From Paenacidovorax caeni (lineage in GTDB: Bacteria > Pseudomonadota > Gammaproteobacteria > Burkholderiales > Burkholderiaceae_C), in assembly GCF_001298675.1 (NCBI RefSeq), contig NZ_CYIG01000005.1, positions 1-64,000 of the forward strand: a DNA stretch of 64,000 nt. Direction: 5' to 3'. The notes beneath the pieces are model-generated. The model was not told the DNA's origin and did not search any database. It saw only the letters and a list, made by a program, of their open reading frames with translations. This document shows positions 16,031 through 23,237 of the stretch, piece by piece; position 1 is the stretch's first letter, and each line of letters starts with the position of its first letter. The position numbers and the translations under genes were made by a program.

Positions 16031-17284
16031 CTATGGTGCAACGGTGGGCCACGCCGGGCGCCGCCCGGTGAGCTGGCTGACGATGGCGGCCTTCAGCGGC
16101 GGCAGGCGGCTGGAGCCCGCCAGGATGGCCTGGCGCAGCAGCTTGGGCAGGGGCCGGTCGTCGGTGTACAGGCGCACGATGGCGTTGGTGCCCTGGAACA
16201 GCGGCCAGGCGTGGCGGTGGTGGGCGCTGGCGTAGCGCTGCAGCACGCTGGCTGCGCCCAGGTCAGCGCCGTCGGCCTGGGCCGCAACCAGCGCCTGCGT
16301 CAAGCTCTCCACACCCGACAGGCCCAGGTTGTAGCCGTGCGCCGTGACTGGATGCATGCCCACGGCGGCGTCGCCCAGCAGCGCGCAGCGCGCCCCGGCG
16401 AAGCGGTGCGCGTACACGGCCACCAGCGGGTAGGCGTGGCGCTCGCCCACCAGGTGCATCTGCCCCAGGCGGTTCTGGAACTGCGCCTGCACGCGCGCAG
16501 TGAATTCCTCGGGTGGCAGCGCCAGCAGGGCCTGGGCCTGTTCGGCGCTGGCCGTGACCACGGCCGAGCACATGGGTGTGCCGTCGATCCAGTCGTTGGG
16601 CAGCGGCAGGATGGCCAGCGTGCGGTCATAGCCAAAGCACTCGTGCGCCGTCTCGTGGTGCGGCAGCTCGTGGCGCATGCGGCAGACGATGACCGTGCGG
16701 CCGAAGTCGGTCATGGCGGCGCCGATGCCGAGCTGGCGGCGCGTGGCGGAAAAGCGGCTGTCGGCAGCTACCACCAGCGGTGCCTCCAGTTGCTGGGCGT
16801 CGCCAGCGGCGTCGGTGTATTCCAGTGCGGCGTGGGTGGCGCTCACGGCCACGCGCGTGACTTTGGCGCTGCTGACGATCTGCACGCCCGCGGTGCGCGC
16901 GGCCACTTCGTAGGCCGTGCGGCGTAGTGCATGGTTGGGCACGATCCACCCCAGGTGCTGCACTCCCGTGCCGCCCGCGTGCAACTGCATGGCACTGCGT
17001 TGGCCCACGGGGCCGTCGTGCACCTGGGCTTCGCGCAGCAGGCCGACCTCGTGCTCGGCCAGGCGCTGCCAGCTGCCCAGGCGCTGCAGCGTGGCCACAC
17101 TGGGATGGGTGAGTGCGATTTCACGCCCGTCGGGCGCAGGGGCAGCCAGCGCCTCTTCGGGCTGCTGCTCCACCAGGGTGGAGCGGAGGCCGGCCTGGGC
17201 CAGTGCGATGGACAGGGACAGACCGGCGGGGCCGGCGCCGACGATGAGCACGTCGCTGCTGCGGTTCATCTGCTGGGGAAGCAT
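16031..17284 (-). CDS. ubiM: FAD monooxygenase, UbiM-type 5-demethoxyubiquinol hydroxylase
   Basis: This flavin hydroxylase of the UbiH/VisC family should hydroxylate the ubiquinone ring using O2. It has the FAD motif DVLIVGAGPAGLSLS at the start, then DGREIALTHPSV, LRRTAYE, and the second FAD motif GDAAVGMHPVTAHGYNLGL. FGYDRTLAILPLP resembles UbiM, a broad-specificity branch found in some alpha-, beta- and gammaproteobacteria, more than UbiH, UbiI or UbiF. The start is uncertain: ATG at 17284 has GGAA 8 nt upstream; ATG at 17269 gives a more family-like N-terminus (MNRSSDVLIVG) but no ribosome-binding site. First gene of the operon with the diguanylate cyclase and radical SAM genes. Confidence 0.72.
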   Translation of the reverse strand: MLPQQMNRSSDVLIVGAGPAGLSLSIALAQAGLRSTLVEQQPEEALAAPAPDGREIALTHPSVATLQRLGSWQRLAEHEVGLLREAQVHDGPVGQRSAMQLHAGGTGVQHLGWIVPNHALRRTAYEVAARTAGVQIVSSAKVTRVAVSATHAALEYTDAAGDAQQLEAPLVVAADSRFSATRRQLGIGAAMTDFGRTVIVCRMRHELPHHETAHECFGYDRTLAILPLPNDWIDGTPMCSAVVTASAEQAQALLALPPEEFTARVQAQFQNRLGQMHLVGERHAYPLVAVYAHRFAGARCALLGDAAVGMHPVTAHGYNLGLSGVESLTQALVAAQADGADLGAASVLQRYASAHHRHAWPLFQGTNAIVRLYTDDRPLPKLLRQAILAGSSRLPPLKAAIVSQLTGRRPAWPTVAP

Positions 17285-17838
17285 GCGGGGGGTTCCATTC
17301 TTCAAAGAGCGTGCACCGGGACGCGAAGCGCCCATTGTGCGACTGCCCTGTGGGGTGGGGTTTGTATTGTCTCAAGAATGCGAGCCCATGGCCTCCCCCT
17401 GGGTGCACCCGTGCCATCGCCAGTGGTGTGCGGGGCGCTCTGCCCCGGCGGCGCCGTGCACACAGCGCGCTGCGCCGTGTCGTTGTCGGGCCTTGGCACC
17501 ACGCCGGCCGTTTGTTGGCCGTTTGCTGCAACCCAGGGCATTGACCGTTGCCCGGTCTCTGCGGGCGCAGCCCCCCAGGGGGCTGGCCGGCTTCATCGCA
17601 TCGCTATGGGACGGAGCAGGCTATTTTCTATGGGTATAGGGATTTTCATTGAGGGAGTGAGGTAGCGATGTTGTATTTAATGCTCGGGATTTTTTAACAT
17701 TCGCTTAATGTTTGTTATTTAATATTAAAGGTTTATTTAAAATAATAAGATTTAAATTGATATTTCAATTGATTTCCGTCAATTAAAAATATGGAGTTAA
17801 ATCAATAATCAAATATCCAACAACAAATTCCCTGAGCC
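17285..17838. other. Intergenic region with a sharp GC-to-AT composition change
   Basis: 554 bp without a convincing gene. The left half, to about 17620, is GC-rich and has a hairpin-forming CAGCCCCC/GGGGGCTG at 17570-17587 but no recognised coding sequence. From about 17640 to 17830 the sequence is strikingly AT-rich (runs such as TTAATATTAAAGG and AAAATAATAAG), unlike anything else in the window. It precedes the ttr operon and carries an FNR-like site, so it is best read as a regulatory region, possibly also bound by H-NS/MvaT-like proteins. Confidence 0.6.
17769..17782 (+). promoter_or_regulatory. FNR/ANR-like box upstream of ttrB
   Basis: TTGATTTCCGTCAA matches the FNR/CRP-family consensus TTGAT-N4-ATCAA with one mismatch (G for A). 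Its centre is 63 bp before the ttrB ATG. If it acts at -41.5, transcription would start near 17817 with a -10 around TAATCAAATAT. Anaerobic activation by an FNR homologue is known for ttr genes in Salmonella; here it is inferred from the site alone. Confidence 0.55.
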
Positions 17839-18615
17839 ATGTCCAGATCCCTTCCTCCTTCAAGCCCCGCTGCCGTGGTGCAGGCGGGTAAACGCACTTT
17901 CTTGCAGGAACTGGTGGGCCTGGCGACCGCCTTTGGTTTTGCGTGTGCGGCCACACCGGCCATGGCGGGCTTTCAGCCGCCGCGCCGCCCCGGCATGGAG
18001 GGCAAGCGCTTTGGCATGCTGGTGGATTTGCGCAAGTGCATCGGCTGCCAGGCCTGCACGGTGAGCTGCTCGGTGGAGAACCAGCCGCCCATCGGCCAGT
18101 TCCGCACCACGGTGCTGCAGTACGAGATCAACAAGGACGACGGCAGCGCGCCCGCCATGGTCAGCCTGCCGCGCCTGTGCAACCACTGCGAGGAGCCGCC
18201 CTGCGTGCCCGTGTGCCCGGTGCAGGCCACCTTCCAGCGCACCGACGGCATCGTGCTGGTGGACAACGAGCGCTGCGTGGGCTGCGGCTACTGCGTGCAG
18301 GCCTGCCCGTACGACGCGCGCTTCATCAACCACGAGACGCAGACCGCCGACAAGTGCACCTTCTGCGAGCACCGCCTGGAGGCCGGCCTGCTGCCCGCCT
18401 GCGTGGAGAGCTGCGTGGGCGGCGCGCGCGTCATCGGCGACCTGAACGACCAGGGCAGCGAGATCAACCGCCGCATGGCCGAACACAAGGAAGACCTCAA
18501 GGTGCTCAAGCCCGGCATGAACACGGCGCCGCGCGTGTACTACATCGGCCTGCCCGATGCGTTCGTCAACGGCGTGGACGGCCAGGCCAGCGTGCGTCTG
18601 CTGTCCGACCACTGA
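17839..18615 (+). CDS. ttrB: Tetrathionate reductase iron-sulfur subunit B
   Basis: This periplasmic electron-transfer subunit passes electrons from the membrane subunit to the molybdenum subunit. The 258 aa protein has four Cys-rich clusters (CIGCQACTVSC, CNHCEEPPCVPVC, CVGCGYCVQAC, CTFC...ACVESC), 16 cysteines for four [4Fe-4S] centres. LRKCIGCQACTVSCSVENQP followed by GQFRTTV is close to Salmonella TtrB. The signal peptide has the variant Tat motif KRTFLQ (18-23) with Lys in place of the first Arg, the same exception described for Salmonella TtrB. First gene of ttrBCA. No adjacent ttrRS two-component genes are present. Other tetrathionate- or selenate-reductase-like ferredoxin subunits are the alternative. 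Confidence 0.83.
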   Translation: MSRSLPPSSPAAVVQAGKRTFLQELVGLATAFGFACAATPAMAGFQPPRRPGMEGKRFGMLVDLRKCIGCQACTVSCSVENQPPIGQFRTTVLQYEINKDDGSAPAMVSLPRLCNHCEEPPCVPVCPVQATFQRTDGIVLVDNERCVGCGYCVQACPYDARFINHETQTADKCTFCEHRLEAGLLPACVESCVGGARVIGDLNDQGSEINRRMAEHKEDLKVLKPGMNTAPRVYYIGLPDAFVNGVDGQASVRLLSDH

Positions 18616-18632
18616 ACCCCAAGGAGCGCACC

Positions 18633-19679
18633 ATGCAAATCATCGAACTCCTGACCCCGCACTACGAGGCGGCCTGGCTGCCCTGGGCCGTGCAGTACTT
18701 CTTCCTGGTTGGCGTGGCCACCGGCGCCGCCATCCTGGCCGCGCTGTGCGCCTGGGGCAAAGACGGCGGCACGCTGCAGCGCCTGCTGCCTGTGGCCGTG
18801 CTGACGCTGGCCGTCAGCGCCATCGCCGCCCCCGTGTCGCTGCTGGCCGACCTGCACCAGCCCGCGCGCTTCTGGCACTTCTATGTGCACTTCACGCCCT
18901 GGTCGTGGATGTCGGTCGGCGCGCTGCTGCTGCCCGTGTTTGTCACGCTCAGCGTGGCCATGTGCGCCGCCTGGTGGCTGGGCAAGACCGGCTGGATGCG
19001 CCTGCTGGCGCCGCTGCTCGTGCTCTCGGCGCTCACCATTTCGGTCTATACCGGCGCCGAGATGATGGTGGTGCGCTCGCGCCCGCTGTGGAACACCCTG
19101 TGGGTGCCCGTCAACCTGGCACTGACCGGCTGGCTGGCCACCGTGGGCGCGGCCTTCGTGCTGGAGCGCTTCCTGCCCGCCGCGCTGCGCCCCGGCGCTG
19201 AAGCGCTGCAAACGCTGCGCGCCATGGGCCTGGCGCTGGCCGGCGCGCTGCTGGTGGTGGCGCTGGCCTGGGCCGCGAGCGGCTTGGGCGGCGACAGCCC
19301 CTCGTTCAACGCCGCGCTGCGCCTGTGGAACGACTTCCCCGTGTGGCGCCTGACGATGATCGGCTCGGCCATCGGCGGTGCCGCCGTGTTGGGGGCGCTG
19401 CTGCGCGGCCGCCACCGCCTGCAGGCCAAGGGCTATACCCTGGTGCTGGGCCTGGGGCTGGCCGCCGCCGCCTGGGCCTTCCGCTGGGCGCTGTTCATGG
19501 GTGTGCAGGGCGTGCCCAAGTTCGGCGCGGGCCTGTACCTGTACCACATGCCCCTGGGCGGCGACGGGCTGCTGGGCATGGTGGGCGTGGCAGGCCTGTG
19601 CGTGGCACTGGTCGGGCTGGCGAGCTGGGCGCTGGAGCTGTTCCCGGCCCGCAGCGCGCCCGCAGCCCGCGCTGCTTGA
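18633..19679 (+). CDS. ttrC: NrfD-type membrane subunit C of tetrathionate reductase
   Basis: This integral membrane quinol dehydrogenase anchors the enzyme and feeds electrons from quinol to TtrB. The 348 aa protein is almost entirely hydrophobic, with about nine predicted segments. It has NrfD-family features: LADLHQPARFWHFYVHF in the second to third helix region and ISVYTGAEMMVVRSRPLWNT. It starts 17 bp after ttrB with AAGGAG 7 nt before the ATG. Loop motifs and gene order identify it as TtrC rather than DmsC or PsrC, though NrfD proteins are hard to assign on their own. It is followed by a 100-bp gap holding a repeat before ttrA. Confidence 0.8.
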   Translation: MQIIELLTPHYEAAWLPWAVQYFFLVGVATGAAILAALCAWGKDGGTLQRLLPVAVLTLAVSAIAAPVSLLADLHQPARFWHFYVHFTPWSWMSVGALLLPVFVTLSVAMCAAWWLGKTGWMRLLAPLLVLSALTISVYTGAEMMVVRSRPLWNTLWVPVNLALTGWLATVGAAFVLERFLPAALRPGAEALQTLRAMGLALAGALLVVALAWAASGLGGDSPSFNAALRLWNDFPVWRLTMIGSAIGGAAVLGALLRGRHRLQAKGYTLVLGLGLAAAAWAFRWALFMGVQGVPKFGAGLYLYHMPLGGDGLLGMVGVAGLCVALVGLASWALELFPARSAPAARAA

Positions 19680-19682
19680 AAT

Positions 19683-19740
19683 TCATAGGCAAATAGGCTT
19701 CTAACCCAATACCAGCAAGCGCTAGCAGCTATCAAACTTG
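19683..19740. repeat. AAGCGCT/AGCTATCAA repeat between ttrC and ttrA
   Basis: The core AGCAAGCGCTAGCAGCTATC lies at about 19713-19732, with ATAGGCAAATAGGCTTC upstream. It occupies most of the 100-bp gap between two genes that are otherwise expected to be one operon. Confidence 0.7.
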
Positions 19741-19779
19741 GGTTGATACGTGCTGGCGCTGCACGTGAAAGTGCAGACC

Positions 19780-22700
19780 ATGACGGACAAGAAATCGCTT
19801 CCCTCCCCCGACACCGAGAACACCCCTGACACCAACCGCCGCCGCATGTTGCTGCGCGGTGGTGCCGTGGCCGGTGGCTTGGCCGCCTTTGCGGCGGGCT
19901 ATGGTGAGACCGTGGCCAAGGGCGCCAAAGGCCTGATCCATGGCACCTCGGGCACCGCCACCAAGAGCGCCACGCGTGGCAATTCGCTCACGCCCGAGTT
20001 CCGCATCGACCCCGTGACCGGCCAGCTCACTACCCAGCCGGGCCAGGTGGTCAGCCCCAGCAGCTGCCTGGGCTGCTGGACGCAGTGCGGCGTGCGCGTG
20101 CGCGTGGACACCGCGCACAACAAAATCATCCGCATCGCCGGCAACCCCTACCACCCGCTGGCCACCACGCACCACGCACCCATGGAAACGCCCGTGCGCG
20201 AGGTGTACGCCATGCTGGGCGGCGACAACGGCCTGGAAGGCCGCGCCACCAGCTGCGCACGTGGCTCCGCCATGCTGGAGCACCAGACCGCGGCCCACCG
20301 CGTGCTCACACCGCTCAAGCGCGTGGGCCCGCGCGGCTCCGGCCAGTGGAAGAGCATCTCGCTGGAACAGCTGGTCAAGGAAATCTGCGAGGGCGGCGAC
20401 CTGTTCGGCGAAGGCCACGTGGACGGCCTGGCCGCCATCCGCGACGTGCAAACGCTGATCGACCCCGAGAACCCCGAGTACGGCCCCAAGGCCAACCAGT
20501 TGCTGGTGACCGACGCCTCGAACGAAGGCCGCACGCCGCTCATCAACCGCTTTGCGCGCCAGTCCTTCGGCACGGTGAATGTGGCCAACCATGGCGCCTA
20601 CTGCGGCCAGACCTACCGCGTGGGCACCGCTGCCGCCTTGGGCAACATCCCCGGCATGCCGCACGGCAAGCCCGACTGGAAGAACTCGCGCTTCGGCCTG
20701 TTTCTGGGCACGGCACCCGCACAGGCGGGCAACCCCTTCCAACGCCAGGGCCGCGAGCTGGCCGAGGCCCGCTCGCGCGACGACAACACCTACCGCTACG
20801 TGGTGGTGTCGCCCGTGCTGCCCATGTCGTCCAGCCACGCGGCGGGCGACAACAACCGCTGGCTGCCCATCAAGCCCGCCACCGACCTGGCGCTGGCCAT
20901 GGCGCTGATCCGCTGGATCATCGACAACGAGCGCTACGACGCCAAGTACCTCACCCAGCCCGGCCCGGCCGCCATGGCCGCCGCCGGTGAGGCCAGCTGG
21001 AGCAACGCCACCCACCTGCTCATCAACGACCCCAAGCACCCGCGCTACGGCCAGTTCCTGCGCGGCGCCGACCTGGGCCTGCCCATGCCCGAGCCGGTGG
21101 ACGAGAAAACCCCCGCCGAAGACGTGTACGTGGTGCAGGTGGCCGACGGCAACGGCGGCTTCAAGCTGGTGCCCCACACCGTGGCCGAGCCGGCCGAGCT
21201 GGTGGTGGAACGCGAATTCACGCCCCTGAAGGCCGCGGGCGCCACCGAGGAGCCCGCGCCGATCGCCGTGTGCACCTCGTTCGTCAAGCTGCGCGAGGAA
21301 GCGCGCCGCAAGACGCTGCAGGAATACTCCGACCTGTGCGGCGTGCCGGTTAAAGACATCGAAGACCTGGCGCGCGAATTCACCAGCCATGGCAAGCAGG
21401 CCGTGGCCAACTCGCACGGCGGCACCATGAGCGGCTCGGGCTTCTACACCGCCTACGCCATCGCCATGCTCAACAACCTGATCGGCAACCTGAACGTCAA
21501 GGGCGGCTGGGTGCTGGACGCCGGCCCGTTCGGCCCCTTCGGCCCCGGCCCGCGCTACAACTTTGCGCAGTTCGAGGGCGCGGTCAAAGCCACGGGCGTG
21601 GCGCTGTCGCGCACGCGCTTTCCGTACGAAAAGACCAGCGAATTCAAGCGCAAGAAAGAAGCCGGCCAGAACCCCTACCCGGCCAAGGCACCGTGGTACC
21701 CGGCGCCTGGGGGCCTCTCCAGCGAAATGCTGGCTGCCGGCCTCATGGGCTACCCCTACCCGGTGAAGGCGTGGATCAACCACATGAGCAACCCGGTGTA
21801 CGCCATCTGCGGCTTTGAGAACACGCTGGTCAGCGCCCTCAAGGACCCGAAGAAGCTGCCGCTGTTCGTCTCGGTCGATCCGTTCATCAACGAGACCTCG
21901 GCCCTGGCCGACTACATCGTGCCCGACACCGTCACGTACGAAAGCTGGGGCATCGGCGCCCCCTGGGCCGACGTGATCGCCAAGAGCAGCACCGTGCGCT
22001 GGCCCACCGTGGAGGCCGCCACCGCCAAGACCGCCGACGGCAAGCCGGTGAGCTTTGAGAGCTTCGTCTTCGCCGTGGCCAAGCAACTGCAGTTGCCCGG
22101 CTTTGGCAAGGGAGCGATGAGCACCAAGGACGGCGAGCCGCTCGACCTGGAAAGCGCCGAAGACTTCTACCTGCGCGGCATGTGCAACATCGCCTACCAG
22201 GCCGGCAAGCCCGTGCCCGAAGCCAGCGACGACGACATCGCCCTCACCGGCGTCACCCGCTGGATGCCCGAAGTGGAAAAGCGCCTCAAGCCCGAGGAAG
22301 TGCGCCGCGTGGCCATGGTGATGAGCCGCGGCGGGCGCTTCGACAAGATCGAAGACGCCTGGAAGGGCGAGCAGATCAAGGCCGCCTACAAGTTCCCCGT
22401 GCAGCTGTGGCACGAGGGCCTGGCCAAGATGCGCCACTCCATGACCGGCGAGCGCTACGTGGGCTGCCCCACCTGGTTCCCCACCCGCTTTGCCGACGGC
22501 AGCAGCATGCGCGAGCGCTTCACCGAGCAGGAATGGCCGCTGACCATGAGCAGCTACAAGTCCAACCTGATGAGCAGCATGTCGATCGCCGCCTCGCGCC
22601 TGCGCCAGGTGCACCCGCACAACCCCATCAGCCTGAACAAGGACGACGCGGCCAAGCTGGGCATTACTAACGGCGACCGCATCGAGGTCAGCACCCCCGG

Positions 22701-22974
22701 CGCCAAGCTGCAAGGCGTGGCCCTGGTGCGCAGCGGCATCGCCCAGGGCGCCCTGGCCATCGAATACGGCTACGGCCACAAGCAGCTGGGCGCCGCCGTC
22801 CACACCGTGGACGGCAAGCCCATGGCCCATAACCCGCAGCACGGCAACGGCGTGAACCTGAACACGCTGGGCTTTGCCGACCCCACCCGTCCCGCCAAGG
22901 ACAACGTGTGGATCGACTGGGTGTCGGGGGCCGTGGTGCGCCAGGGCTTGCCCGTGAAGGTGCGGAAGGTGTGA
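19780..22974 (+). CDS. ttrA: Tetrathionate reductase molybdopterin subunit A
   Basis: This periplasmic catalytic subunit of the DMSO-reductase family binds bis-MGD molybdenum and reduces tetrathionate to thiosulfate. The 1064 aa protein has a Tat signal NRRRMLLRG at 19-27 and AGGLAAFAAGYG. An N-terminal [4Fe-4S] site is formed by Cys96, 99, 103 (CLGCWTQC) and Cys159 (TSCARG). The expected Mo ligand is Cys275 in GAYCGQTYR. Length and the first 300 residues match TtrA; the selenate reductase SrdA and archaeal arsenate-reductase-like relatives share this architecture, so substrate is inferred. ATG at 19780 gives a compact leader; an in-frame GTG at 19750 would add ten residues. Last gene, before a strong terminator. 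Confidence 0.82.
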   Translation: MTDKKSLPSPDTENTPDTNRRRMLLRGGAVAGGLAAFAAGYGETVAKGAKGLIHGTSGTATKSATRGNSLTPEFRIDPVTGQLTTQPGQVVSPSSCLGCWTQCGVRVRVDTAHNKIIRIAGNPYHPLATTHHAPMETPVREVYAMLGGDNGLEGRATSCARGSAMLEHQTAAHRVLTPLKRVGPRGSGQWKSISLEQLVKEICEGGDLFGEGHVDGLAAIRDVQTLIDPENPEYGPKANQLLVTDASNEGRTPLINRFARQSFGTVNVANHGAYCGQTYRVGTAAALGNIPGMPHGKPDWKNSRFGLFLGTAPAQAGNPFQRQGRELAEARSRDDNTYRYVVVSPVLPMSSSHAAGDNNRWLPIKPATDLALAMALIRWIIDNERYDAKYLTQPGPAAMAAAGEASWSNATHLLINDPKHPRYGQFLRGADLGLPMPEPVDEKTPAEDVYVVQVADGNGGFKLVPHTVAEPAELVVEREFTPLKAAGATEEPAPIAVCTSFVKLREEARRKTLQEYSDLCGVPVKDIEDLAREFTSHGKQAVANSHGGTMSGSGFYTAYAIAMLNNLIGNLNVKGGWVLDAGPFGPFGPGPRYNFAQFEGAVKATGVALSRTRFPYEKTSEFKRKKEAGQNPYPAKAPWYPAPGGLSSEMLAAGLMGYPYPVKAWINHMSNPVYAICGFENTLVSALKDPKKLPLFVSVDPFINETSALADYIVPDTVTYESWGIGAPWADVIAKSSTVRWPTVEAATAKTADGKPVSFESFVFAVAKQLQLPGFGKGAMSTKDGEPLDLESAEDFYLRGMCNIAYQAGKPVPEASDDDIALTGVTRWMPEVEKRLKPEEVRRVAMVMSRGGRFDKIEDAWKGEQIKAAYKFPVQLWHEGLAKMRHSMTGERYVGCPTWFPTRFADGSSMRERFTEQEWPLTMSSYKSNLMSSMSIAASRLRQVHPHNPISLNKDDAAKLGITNGDRIEVSTPGAKLQGVALVRSGIAQGALAIEYGYGHKQLGAAVHTVDGKPMAHNPQHGNGVNLNTLGFADPTRPAKDNVWIDWVSGAVVRQGLPVKVRKV

Positions 22975-23027
22975 TGCCTGCCAGGTGCTGAGCACCGGGC
23001 GCTTGCGGGCGCAGGTGCTGCAGAAGC

Positions 23028-23062
23028 AAAAAGCCCATCGCATCCGCGATGGGCTTTTTTTT
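23028..23062 (+). terminator. Intrinsic terminator of the ttr operon
   Basis: AAAAAGCCCATCGC at 23028-23041 pairs perfectly with GCGATGGGCTTTTT at 23046-23059 around a four-base loop (ATCC), and the T run continues to 23062. The A-run on the left arm would give U residues on the other strand too, so it may also stop transcription coming from the restriction-modification gene. Confidence 0.92.
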
Positions 23063-23237
23063 GTCGGCGGCTTTCGACCCACTGCCGACGTTCGAACCTT
23101 GTTGGCCTAAGTCAGCGATGTGGCGGGTTGCGGTCCTTCAGTTTGCCGGACTCAGCGCCTCGAAGCTGCCGCTCAACGTCTAAGTTCAGTGGTCGGCGAA
23201 GCGTCCGCTGCAGCGAACAGAGCAAATTGACTTGAGC

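Noticed and set aside
17285-17665. Open frames of 70-240 codons in the GC-rich half before the ttr promoter
   Set aside because: None has a family motif or a ribosome-binding site, and several overlap the 5' end of the ubiM gene on the other strand.
17757-17770. A second FNR-like site (TTGATATTTCAATT)
   Set aside because: The arms TTGA and TCAA are four rather than six bases apart, so it does not fit the FNR spacing. AT-rich sequence gives such partial matches by chance.
19732-23082. An 1116-codon open frame on the minus strand antisense to ttrA
   Set aside because: Low-complexity His/Ala/Gly/Val composition and no recognisable domain; it spans the ttr terminator and is a shadow of ttrA.
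23085-23110. A tRNA-like T-loop (GTTCGAACC)
   Set aside because: No acceptor, D-arm or anticodon arm can be built around it.
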